Shown: positions 42,253-54,064 of the stretch, piece after piece | How the letters are laid out: each line of letters opens with the position of its first letter | Position numbering within the stretch: position 1 is the first letter of the stretch | Source: a bacterium | GTDB taxonomy: Bacteria; Sysuimicrobiota; Sysuimicrobiia; Sysuimicrobiales; Segetimicrobiaceae | Direction of reading: 5' to 3' | Length of the DNA stretch: 64,000 nt | Assembly (NCBI GenBank): GCA_035308905.1 | Contig: DATGFS010000009.1 | Location: 1 to 64,000 of the forward strand | Notes under the pieces: generated by a model | Seen by the model: only the letters and a program-made list of their open reading frames with translations | What the model was told of the DNA's origin: nothing | The model's database searches: none | Program-made: the position numbers and the translations under genes

Positions 42253-43776
42253 CTACCGCTCGATGGACGCCTGCTCCAGGTAGTTGAGGGCGCCGGTGGG
42301 GATGATCCGGAAGCCCTTCACGTACGTCTGCAGCACCTGGGACTCCATCGGCGTGTAGAGGAACACCGCCGGCGCGTCTGTGACCAGGGCGTGCTCCAGA
42401 TCGTGGTAGATCGGGAGGCGCTCGGCGACGGTCACGTGGACGCGGCCGCGGTCGAGCAGCCGGTCGACGGTGGAGTCCTTGAACAGGAAGTTGTTGACGG
42501 CGCCGGTGCTGTAGAACGTCCGGTAGAGGAACCGGTCGGGATCCGGATCGCCGCCGCGCAGCTCCACCATCGTGTCGAAGTCGCGCTTCACCCACTGGTT
42601 GATGTACTGACCCCACTCGACGTTCTGAATGTTGGCGTTGAGCCCGGCCGCCTTCAACTGGCTCTGGATCACCTGGGCGACGGCGAGCCCGCCTTCATAC
42701 GTCGGCGAGACGGTGATGTTGAACGACGCCCCCGCGGCGCCGGCCTCTTGGAGGAGCTGCCGCGCCCGTCCCGGGTTCGGGCGATACTCCGGGAAGTTCG
42801 CGACCGGCAGCGCCCACACGCGGTCGGGCGCCGGGATCGGTCCGCTCACGACGCCCATGCCGAACTCGGCCGCGTTGATGATCGCCTGCCGGTCGATCGC
42901 GTAGGCGATCGCGTCGCGCACGCGCGAGTCGGTGAACGGCTTGCGCGTCGTGTTGAAGGAGAAGATCCGAAGGTTCAGGCTCGGCGCCTGCTGGACGGCG
43001 AGCGTATTCACCCCCATCGCCTGCTTGACGACGCTGCCGTCGGAAATGGTCGCCATGTCGAGGCTGCGCGACCGCAGACCGGCAAGCAGCGACGCCTGCT
43101 CCGGGATGACGCGGAAGACGACCTCGTCGACCTTCGGGAGGCCGCGCTTGAAGTAGTGCGGGTTCCGCGTGAGGCGCATGTAATTGTCCGGCACCCACTC
43201 CGCCAGCATGAAGGGACCCGTGCCCGCCTCGGTCTTCTGCAGATCGCCCGCGCGCTGGACCGCGGCCTGCTCCACGATCGCGGCGTTGCCCGACGCGAGC
43301 CCGGAGAGCAGCGACGCGAGCGGGTACTTCAGGCCCAGGCGCACCGTGTACTTGTCCGGCGCGCTTACGGTGTCGATCACGTCGATGTACGAGCGGCCGG
43401 GCGACGCGGTCTTCGGATCGAGAATGCGGTTGATCGTGTAGACGACGTCCGCGCTCGTCATTTCCGCGCCGTCGTGGAACCGCACCCCGTGGCGCAGGTG
43501 GAACACGTACGTCCGGCTGTCCGGGTTGTCCCACGACTCGGCGAGGTCGCCGACCACGTGGAGGCCCGCGTCGTACGTGACGAGCTTGTTATATAGAAGG
43601 TCGATGCGCCGGAACGACGAGAAGGCCGTGACCTTGTTGGGGTCGAGCCCGATGACTTCCTGATCGACGCCGATCGTCAGCGTCACCTTGCCGGGCGCCG
43701 CGCCGGCCCGCAGGACCGGTACGGACACCGCCACGGCGATTGTCAGTAGGAGCCACGCCATCCGCCTCATGTTCAT
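42253..43776 (-). CDS. Extracytoplasmic solute-binding protein, family 5 (peptide/oligosaccharide)
   Basis: 507 residues with a signal peptide (MAWLLLTIAVAVSVPVLRAGA). The family-5 core is clear: VYTINRILDPKTASPGRSYID, GTGPFMLAEWVPDNYMRLTRNPHYF and VRDAIAYAIDRQAIINAAEFG. Family 5 proteins capture peptides, nickel or oligosaccharides; in this context a muropeptide or GlcNAc-anhydroMurNAc-peptide is likely. There is no lipobox cysteine, so it is not an obvious lipoprotein. Two start codons (43776 and 43770) are close together. Confidence 0.92.
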   Translation of the reverse strand: MNMRRMAWLLLTIAVAVSVPVLRAGAAPGKVTLTIGVDQEVIGLDPNKVTAFSSFRRIDLLYNKLVTYDAGLHVVGDLAESWDNPDSRTYVFHLRHGVRFHDGAEMTSADVVYTINRILDPKTASPGRSYIDVIDTVSAPDKYTVRLGLKYPLASLLSGLASGNAAIVEQAAVQRAGDLQKTEAGTGPFMLAEWVPDNYMRLTRNPHYFKRGLPKVDEVVFRVIPEQASLLAGLRSRSLDMATISDGSVVKQAMGVNTLAVQQAPSLNLRIFSFNTTRKPFTDSRVRDAIAYAIDRQAIINAAEFGMGVVSGPIPAPDRVWALPVANFPEYRPNPGRARQLLQEAGAAGASFNITVSPTYEGGLAVAQVIQSQLKAAGLNANIQNVEWGQYINQWVKRDFDTMVELRGGDPDPDRFLYRTFYSTGAVNNFLFKDSTVDRLLDRGRVHVTVAERLPIYHDLEHALVTDAPAVFLYTPMESQVLQTYVKGFRIIPTGALNYLEQASIER

Positions 43777-43827
43777 TCCTCGTCACCCCCCGGGGTGTGG
43801 TGCCAATCTCCCGGTCGACGCGCGGGG

Positions 43828-44307
43828 TTACACGGAAGCCGCGCGGATCGGGCCCTGTGTCTTACGGTACAGAATCTCGGTCAGGCCCGGCCCGACATAG
43901 TCGGTCAGCTCGCCCACGCGCCGGTAGCCGCGCCGTTCGTAGAAACGGTGCGCCGCGGCGTTGGAGGCGTTAACGAGCAAAAATACATTCGGCCCGCTCC
44001 TGAAGATCTCGCTCTCCGCGGCGTCCATCAGGCGGCCGCCGACCCCGCGTCCCTGCGCGTCCGCCGCGACGCCGACGGCCCAGACGTACCCGCTGTGGCC
44101 GAACGTGCCGCGCACCAGATACTCGACGAATCCGAGCACGCGCCCCGCGTCTTCGGCCACCTGCACCTGCGCGGCGCCCCGAAGCGCCGCCCGGAACGTC
44201 TCCCGCGCCTCGCGGATCGTCACGCCGTACGCCTGCCACAGCGGCAGCCCGGACATGATCGCGGCGCAGGCCTCGACGTCCGCCGGGCCGAGCGGCCGGA
44301 CCGTCAC
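43828..44307 (-). CDS. GNAT-family N-acetyltransferase
   Basis: 159 residues with the acetyl-CoA motif VGVAADAQGRGVGGRLMDAAE and the C-terminal NAAAHRFYERRGYRRVG. GTG 44307 is preceded by GGAGGCG. The acceptor is unknown. It lies upstream of the binding-protein gene on the same strand and is divergent from nagA, so it may share regulation with the recycling cluster. Confidence 0.88.
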   Translation of the reverse strand: MTVRPLGPADVEACAAIMSGLPLWQAYGVTIREARETFRAALRGAAQVQVAEDAGRVLGFVEYLVRGTFGHSGYVWAVGVAADAQGRGVGGRLMDAAESEIFRSGPNVFLLVNASNAAAHRFYERRGYRRVGELTDYVGPGLTEILYRKTQGPIRAASV

Positions 44308-44436
44308 GACGCCTCCACGCTGCTCAAGTTCTCCGGTGCACGCGAGACCGCCTGCCCGCGTCTCGCGCCCGGGAGGCAGGGTACGCCGCGCGCGCAACCG
44401 CAGGAGGCCTTCCGCGCGGGCCGGAACCACTCGACG

Positions 44437-45582
44437 ATGATCGTTTCCGCCGGTACGGTGCTCGCCGCCGACCGCGATCTTACCCCGGGCGTCGTCGTCA
44501 TCGAAGACGGCCTCATCGCGCGCGTCTCCGCCGAGGCGGCGCCGGCGGGCGCACTGGCGTTTCCCGATGGGACGCTGATCCCCGGTCTGATCGACCTCCA
44601 GATCAACGGCGGCGCGGGCGTGGACTGTCTGCGCGCGGGAGCGCCCGCGTACGAGACGCTCGGCCGGTATCTCGCGGCCACGGGCGTGACCGCGTACCTG
44701 CCGACGATCGTCAGCGCGCCGCTCGACGAGATGCGGCGGGCCGGCGAGGCGGCCGCGATCGCGATGCGCCGCGGGGGGCCCTGGCCGGAGATCCTCGGCG
44801 TGCACTTCGAGGGACCGTACCTCAACCCGCTGCGGCGCGGGGCCCACCGCGCGCAGGACCTGCGAACCCCCCACGCGGACGAGATGGTCGAGCTGGTCCG
44901 GCGCCTCGACGGCGCGCTGCGGATCGTGACCCTCGCCCCTGAACTCGAAGGCGCCGAGACGCTCGTGCGATCGCTCACCGCGCAGGGCGTCCTTGTCTCG
45001 ATCGGCCACACCGACGCGGCGTTCGACGACGTGCAGGCGGCGGCCAAGTGGGGCGCGCGAATGGTGACGCACCTGTTCAACGCGATGCGGGGCATCCATC
45101 ACCGCGAGCCCGGGGCCGCCGGGGGGGCGCTCGTGACTCCGGCGCTCGCGCTCGGCCTGATCGCCGATCTCGCGCACGTGCATCCCGCGATCCTGTCCCT
45201 GGCCGCGCGCGCCGCGGGCATGGGGCGGATCGTGCTCGTGACGGACGCGATCTCGGCGGCGGGGATGGGACGGGGCGCGTTCACGCTCGGCGCGCAGACG
45301 GTCGACGTGAAAGACGGCGTGCCGCGCCTTGCGGACGGCACCCTCGCCGGGAGCGTGCTGCAGATGCACCGCGCGGTCTCCAATTTTGCCGCCGCCGCCG
45401 GCGTGAGCCGCCGCGACGCGGTCCAGGCCGCCTCGCTCACGCCGGCCAGGCTCCTCGGACTTCACCGCCGCAAGGGCCGCATCGCGCCCGGCATGGACGC
45501 GGATCTCGTGGTGCTCGGCCGCGACGGCGAGGTGCTGCTGACCATCGTGCGCGGGGAGATCGCCTACCGGCGGGGCGCCTGA
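44437..45582 (+). CDS. nagA: N-acetylglucosamine-6-phosphate deacetylase
   Basis: A 381-residue amidohydrolase converting GlcNAc-6-P to GlcN-6-P and acetate. Metal and catalytic residues are visible in GVHFEGPYLNP (Glu), VSIGHTDA and MVTHLFNAM (His ligands) and LVTDAISAAG (catalytic Asp). It is divergent from the minus-strand recycling cluster and supplies its exit step. The downstream deaminase NagB is not in the window. ATG 44437 gives the family's normal N-terminus; no strong ribosome site is seen. Confidence 0.95.
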   Translation: MIVSAGTVLAADRDLTPGVVVIEDGLIARVSAEAAPAGALAFPDGTLIPGLIDLQINGGAGVDCLRAGAPAYETLGRYLAATGVTAYLPTIVSAPLDEMRRAGEAAAIAMRRGGPWPEILGVHFEGPYLNPLRRGAHRAQDLRTPHADEMVELVRRLDGALRIVTLAPELEGAETLVRSLTAQGVLVSIGHTDAAFDDVQAAAKWGARMVTHLFNAMRGIHHREPGAAGGALVTPALALGLIADLAHVHPAILSLAARAAGMGRIVLVTDAISAAGMGRGAFTLGAQTVDVKDGVPRLADGTLAGSVLQMHRAVSNFAAAAGVSRRDAVQAASLTPARLLGLHRRKGRIAPGMDADLVVLGRDGEVLLTIVRGEIAYRRGA

Positions 45583-45621
45583 ACGCCGACCCGGTCCGCG
45601 GCGGCGGTGGGTCAGTTCGAG

Positions 45622-46419
45622 CTACGCAATCCGCATGACCCGGACGTCAAACGGCTGGGCGTGCGCCGGCAATTCGAACTGGCGCCGCGCCAAGTGGTTC
45701 AGGTCTACTCCGGCGGCCGCGCACGTCGCTTCGCTGATCAGAGCTTCGCCGGCGCCGGCCCATGACGAGAGGCGCGCCGTGATGGTCACGTTCTCGCCCA
45801 GCGCGGCGATGTCGGTGACCGTACCCTCCGCCCCGGCAACCGTTCCAACGAATGCCGTTCCTGTATGAACGCCGATGCCCAGCGGCAAGAGAGGGCGGCC
45901 GACACTGTCATAACCTACAGCGTGCAAAATCGCCCACGCCGCCTCCACCGCCCTGCGGGCATGCGACCGACCCGCGAACAGCGGGAAGTAGAGGCCGACG
46001 ACTTCGTCGCCGACAAACTTGTCGATGTACGCGTCCGTCCGGATGAGCACGGTGCTCACGGAACCGTAGAACTGTCTCATGGTCCGGGCGAACTCGCTCG
46101 CCGGCATGCGGCTGGCCATCGCCGAGGAACCTCTAAGATCCGCAAAGAGCATCGTCAACTCGATCTCGGCACCCCCCGGGTACCGTCGGCAAAAGGCCAT
46201 TCAGAAGTTACAGAAGCGAGGGTTTCGGCGAAACCGTCCGCGGCCCAGCAGCCGCATCAAGACGGCCGCGGGCCCCTCCAGGGGAGCGAGACAATTCTTG
46301 CACCGCTCCGTGGCGGGCACCAGCCTGAATAGGCGCCTCGGCCCATAGTAGGCGATGCTGCCCGTCAGCAGAGACCGCCACAACCACTCGACATTCCGCG
46401 GCTTGGGCACCCTACTCAC
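45622..46419 (-). CDS. Adenylate/guanylate cyclase, candidate selenoprotein (in-frame TGA at residue 73)
   Basis: Read through one TGA (46203-46201) this is a 265-residue protein. Residues 40-73 hold CKNC...NPRFCNF-U, matching the four-cysteine N-terminal module common in this cyclase subgroup (CxxC...CxxC), with the TGA at the fourth Cys. The class III cyclase domain follows: metal Asp94 in FADLRGSS and Asp138 in KFVGDEV, substrate Lys134; the transition-state Asn is replaced by Thr (VTITARL) but Arg216 is kept. A 7-bp hairpin starts 15 bases after the TGA. TGA works as an ordinary stop elsewhere in the window. Alternative explanation: a nonsense mutation; the next codon is ATG, so automatic callers would report two genes. 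Start GTG 46419 or 46410. Confidence 0.7.
46167..46185 (-). promoter_or_regulatory. SECIS-like hairpin after the cyclase TGA
   Basis: On the minus strand CGGTACC and GGTGCCG pair over 7 bases (one G-U pair) around the loop CGGGG. The stem starts 15 bases and the loop 22 bases after the TGA. Bacterial SECIS elements need a small stem-loop with its apical loop roughly 16-37 bases from the UGA and a G among the first two loop bases; both hold. Folding is by eye. Confidence 0.6.
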
Positions 46420-46494
46420 CTCTCCGATTTCTTGGAGCTCTCGACCGCGGTGTGCCTCAAGGTGACGCGATCTCGGAGGGCCCGCGCGGCCGCG

Positions 46495-47073
46495 TTACCT
46501 CCCGGCGAGAGCTCTTATGGTTGAGTCCAGGTCGGCGCCGTTGGCCAGGAAACCGGCCCGGACCAGCGTTCCGTCCCGGGCGATCACCGCCCAGTACGGC
46601 TGATAGCTGAAATCGTAGAGCCGAGCCACGTCTCCGTTCGGATCAAACCCAATAGGGAACGTCAACCCGTAGCGGCGGACAAACGCCTGACACGCCTGTC
46701 GGCTGCCCATCATTCCGATTCCGACGATCTTGACGCCGGTCTGCTTCGTCCGTTGGTACGCACGCTCCCACCCGGGGGCGTCACCTTGACACATCGTTCA
46801 CCACGGCGCCCAGAACAGCAGGACGACAGGCGACCCCTTCAAGTCGGCCAGCCTAAGGGTCTTGCCGTCGAGCAGGGTCAGGGTAAACGCCGGTGCCACG
46901 ATTCTGTGGACCTGTCCGGACGACGGGCCGACGAAGCTGACAGCGAGAAGCACCAGGAGGACGCCGAGCCGGGCTCCTCGCAACGTCGGCGCTGTTGAAC
47001 CTGCAACATCAGGGCCTTGGCCCTTAGAAGTATTCCCACCGCGACCGCCGGCCCATGCCCCGCCTCTCCGCAT
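46495..47073 (-). CDS. TlpA/ResA-like membrane-anchored redoxin, candidate selenoprotein (UxxC)
   Basis: Read through one TGA (46800-46798) the product has 192 residues: a basic N-terminus, a membrane anchor/signal (LGVLLVLLAVSFVG), then a thioredoxin-fold domain. The active site is LLFWAPW-U-TMC, where homologues have WAPWCxxC, so residue 92 is the attacking Cys position and Cys95 the resolving one. The rest (VKIVGIGMM, FPIGFDPNGDVARLYDFSYQPYWAVIARDG with the cis-Pro region) is a full, undamaged TlpA-like domain. It would reduce or oxidise thiols outside the membrane. GAGGGGGGAC precedes ATG 47073. A SECIS-like hairpin follows the TGA. It is 26 bases from the gene upstream and 75 from the cyclase. 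Confidence 0.75.
46762..46781 (-). promoter_or_regulatory. SECIS-like hairpin after the redoxin TGA
   Basis: On the minus strand ACGCCCC pairs with GGG-A-GCGT (7 pairs, one bulged A) around the loop CGGGT; GGT and ACC outside it can add three pairs. The stem starts 16 bases and the loop 23 bases after the TGA. Stem length, loop sequence and distance are nearly the same as in the unrelated cyclase gene. Confidence 0.62.
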
Positions 47074-47099
47074 CGGTTGTCCCCCCTCGTTAAGCCGCT

Positions 47100-48572
47100 C
47101 TATGGCTTCGTTAGTGACCGCAGGTCAACAATAGAGACAGGCGAGGTTGCGACTCCGCGCAACGCATCGCTCACCACGAACAGAAGTTCCGGCTGAGCCA
47201 CGGGCGCGGGCGGTGCCCCCATGGCCGCGCCCCGCGTCGAGCCGTTTGTGCCCGATGCAAGAAACGCCGGTGTCGACGGAGGATGCTGTTCGAGCACGCG
47301 AATCCGCGACGACGCGCGTGCCGCCGCGATCTCGGAGGGTGTCAGGCCCAAGGCAACGTCGGCGCGACCGTTCTCCACGGCACGGAGCCGAGACGCCGAA
47401 TCCTTTACGTTTCGGAAAATCACCGGACCCTGGGCAATCGCTCCCCCCCAGTACACAGGGTTCCTGACGAGGACCGCTTCGCGACCGGCTGTGTACCGCT
47501 CGAGAATCCAGGGACCCGTTCCCGCGGAGTGGGTGTTGAGCCACGGCGTCGCCGTATCGTTCGTTGCCGCGTCGGTGCCTGCGATGCCTCCGTGAGCCAG
47601 CACTGTTCGACCATCGAGCACCGCGAACTGAGGGGAAGTCAGCAAAGGCAGGAAGCCGCCGAACGGTCGGGTGAGGCGAATTCGAACCGTATAGTGCTCC
47701 ACAGCCCTGACATCGGCAATAACGTCGGCAAGGTGCGAAGGCGGGCCCTTCAAATTCTCAAGTCTCCGACAGCTCCACATCACGTCGTCGGCACTCAGCT
47801 CAACACCGGAAGGGAACGACACTCCGTGACGAAGTTCGAACGTATAGACTAAACCGTCCGGGGATATCTTCCAACTCATCGCGAGCTGAGGGACCACTCG
47901 CGTGTCATTCCCGTTCTCATAAGTCACCAAGCGATCGTAGACGTTGGCCACCACAGGGAGTGCCGCGGAATCAACGACCCGCGCGGGATCGTAGGTGACG
48001 ACGTCCGTCATATCTTGGAGGATTACGATCCGGCTGTGTTGCGCCTTGGCAACAACCGCAACAGACACGACCAAGACGGGCAGTAAGATGGCGGCCGCCA
48101 ACGCGACGTTGACCCGTCGGTCCGCGACGTTCCCGTACACCGCCCCGAGCACCGTTCCCCAACCGAGGTGCGCGATGAGCAATCCCATGATGGCGCCGAG
48201 GCCCATCTCGGTGAAGAAGAACCCCGGGGTCGCCGTGGGGGCCATTGTGGGGCTGAGGAGCGGCAGCAGCGGGGCGACGATCACCATCATCACGAGCCAC
48301 GGCAAGATTCCGAAGACCAGTCCGCGTTGCCACCCTGCGCCGGGCAGCCGGTTCACGAACCGGTAGGCGTACAAGAGCGCGAAGGCGATCCCGGTGACGA
48401 AGAGGAGGACCCACCCCAACGCGGCGCTGTTCCAGCCGTACAAGCCGCCCAGCATCCCGGGCACATCTATCTCGGGCAACCCGACGAGGGGAGCCGCGTA
48501 GAGAATAAGGGCAAACGCCACCCAGGCCGCTATGCCCGCGAATAACGCTCGCCCAAATTTCGGTTCCTGCAT
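47100..48572 (-). CDS. Fusion of a four-helix membrane domain and a truncated family-5 binding domain
   Basis: About 490 residues. The first 185 residues contain four or five helices (ALFAGIAAWVAFALILYAAPL; LGWVLLFVTGIAFALLYAY; GILPWLVMMVIVAPLLPLL; GAIMGLLIAHLGWGTVLGAVYG) resembling DUF6789-type proteins. After another helix, residues 195-440 match the N-terminal lobe of peptide-binding proteins (DVVTYDPARVVDSAAL; GLVYTFELRHGVSFPSGVELSADDV; GTGPWILERYTAGREAVLVRNPVYWGG). The second lobe is missing and replaced by about 45 unrelated residues. ATG 48572 is chosen for its GGAGG site. It leads the operon with the two TGA-containing genes. Role unknown; perhaps a membrane-tethered ligand sensor. 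Confidence 0.7.
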   Translation of the reverse strand: MQEPKFGRALFAGIAAWVAFALILYAAPLVGLPEIDVPGMLGGLYGWNSAALGWVLLFVTGIAFALLYAYRFVNRLPGAGWQRGLVFGILPWLVMMVIVAPLLPLLSPTMAPTATPGFFFTEMGLGAIMGLLIAHLGWGTVLGAVYGNVADRRVNVALAAAILLPVLVVSVAVVAKAQHSRIVILQDMTDVVTYDPARVVDSAALPVVANVYDRLVTYENGNDTRVVPQLAMSWKISPDGLVYTFELRHGVSFPSGVELSADDVMWSCRRLENLKGPPSHLADVIADVRAVEHYTVRIRLTRPFGGFLPLLTSPQFAVLDGRTVLAHGGIAGTDAATNDTATPWLNTHSAGTGPWILERYTAGREAVLVRNPVYWGGAIAQGPVIFRNVKDSASRLRAVENGRADVALGLTPSEIAAARASSRIRVLEQHPPSTPAFLASGTNGSTRGAAMGAPPAPVAQPELLFVVSDALRGVATSPVSIVDLRSLTKP

Positions 48573-48784
48573 CGACCTCCACCCCCACTGCGATCGACGT
48601 GGAGTGACGCAGACCCCGGACAGGTTATCAGACCGGCCTTTACCGGCCTCGTACGCCCCCGTTCTCGCGAGTTTCATCTATTCCTGCTCGGGGCGATTCC
48701 GGTGAGTGCACAAGCGACCCGGCTCGAGTCGGTGCGATTGATTCGGAGTTGTTGATGCTCGAAGGCTTCTTTGCGGCGGTTCGG

Positions 48785-48813
48785 TTGACAACCGGCCCGG
48801 CCTCTGATATCAA
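48785..48813 (+). promoter_or_regulatory. Promoter of the gltB transcript
   Basis: TTGACA (48785-48790), a 17-base spacer and TATCAA (48808-48813). Transcription would begin near 48820 and run directly into the riboswitch. The gene-free stretch 48573-49045 is accounted for by this promoter, the riboswitch and its terminator; 48573-48784 shows nothing recognisable. Confidence 0.6.
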
Positions 48814-48864
48814 TACGACAATCGCATATCGGTCCGTACGCCGGCCTTGACGCCGGCACGGAGG

Positions 48865-48993
48865 GAGTGCGCCTAGGGTTCCGCGGCGATGGAGCCGGCA
48901 GGACCGAGCGGCGCAGGCGGCCTACGCGGCGCTACACCGTCGGGATAAAAGCCCGAGGGAGGGTTCCTCTTCAGGACCTCTCTCGGGCTTTTT
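48865..48993 (+). ncRNA. ykkC-family riboswitch (probably the ppGpp-type subclass)
   Basis: The conserved ykkC blocks occur in order: CTAGGGTTCCG (48873-48883), GGACCGAGCG (48901-48910), TACACCGTCGGGATAAAAG and CCCGAGG (48933-48957). GGTTCC pairs with GGAGCC to form the first internal hairpin. The final AAAAGCCCGAG is also the left arm of the terminator, the standard ykkC switching arrangement in which ligand binding prevents termination. Guanidine-I RNAs usually have GGTCCGAGAG and ACACGG; the differences here (GAGCG, ACACCG) and the downstream glutamate synthase fit ykkC subtype 2a (ppGpp) better, but the subclass is an inference from memory of the consensus. Confidence 0.75.
48947..48993 (+). 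terminator. Riboswitch-controlled terminator upstream of gltB
   Basis: AAAAGCCCGAG (48947-48957) pairs perfectly with CTCGGGCTTTT (48982-48992) and is followed by further T residues, a canonical intrinsic terminator. Because its left arm is part of the ykkC aptamer, it should form only when ligand is absent. Confidence 0.85.
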
Positions 48994-49045
48994 GCATTCC
49001 CGAGGGGCGGGGTGCGGGAGCGGATTTCGAGTAGGGAGCCGGCCG

Positions 49046-53533
<4,488 letters not shown>

Positions 53534-53551
53534 GCGCCCGGACCGAAGACA

Positions 53552-53986
53552 TCAGCGTTGCCCGGCGAGGGTTTTCTTCAAGAAATACTTCTTGTGCCGA
53601 ATTGGGTATCCGGCGAGCACGCCGATTTCCTCGTACCCGAGTTTCTTGTAGAAGTCGGGCGCCTGGAAACTGTGGGTCGCGAGCATGGCGACGTGGCAAC
53701 CTCTGGCGGATGCCTCCCGTTCGGCGGCGGACAGCAATTTCGATCCGAGCCCTCTGCCGCGGTCGCCTTCGCGTACCCACAGCAGCTGTACGTCCAGGCA
53801 TCCACCCCACGTGTAGGCGTACAGCCCGGCGATCAACTCCGCGGATGAATCGCGCAAAAAGATCGCCAGTTCTTCGAAGTCGCGGATCTTCGTCTCATCC
53901 ATGTTGAAGGTGTCGATGCGGTCCTTCAGCAAATCCACCTGCCGTCCGTCCGGGTGAGTGTCGATCGTGAATTGAGTCTCGTCCAC
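53552..53986 (-). CDS. GNAT-family N-acetyltransferase
   Basis: 144 residues. VQLLWVREGDRGRGLGSKLLS is the acetyl-CoA motif and APDFYKKLGYEEIGVLAGYPI the C-terminal motif; the latter with GGCLDVQLLWV resembles the small GNAT group annotated as 'GCN5-related, YhjQ/streptothricin-like', acceptor unknown. GTG 53986 has GAGGGGG upstream. It converges on gltB and is divergent from the ligase gene at 54065. Confidence 0.88.
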   Translation of the reverse strand: MDETQFTIDTHPDGRQVDLLKDRIDTFNMDETKIRDFEELAIFLRDSSAELIAGLYAYTWGGCLDVQLLWVREGDRGRGLGSKLLSAAEREASARGCHVAMLATHSFQAPDFYKKLGYEEIGVLAGYPIRHKKYFLKKTLAGQR

Positions 53987-54064
53987 AACAGGCCCCCTCG
54001 AACACCCAGTCCCCGGATTTTCGCCCCGGCAGGGGCCGCTTCCGGCATCGCAGAACACGGCCCC

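Noticed and set aside
41521-43596. Long plus-strand open frame across the ABC transporter genes
   Set aside because: Antisense of clear permease and binding-protein genes; composition is Arg/His/Glu/Asp-rich noise.
45622-46419. Two separate genes split at the TGA-ATG junction of the cyclase
   Set aside because: The downstream ATG has no ribosome-binding site and the Cys module spans the junction. A pseudogene cannot be fully excluded from one sequence.
45622-47073. Reassigned genetic code (TGA as Trp or Gly) as the explanation of the two in-frame TGAs
   Set aside because: TGA terminates many intact genes here at normal positions and in coupling overlaps (for example glpK at 34260 and pyrE at 61848), and both internal TGAs fall on cysteine positions, not Trp or Gly.
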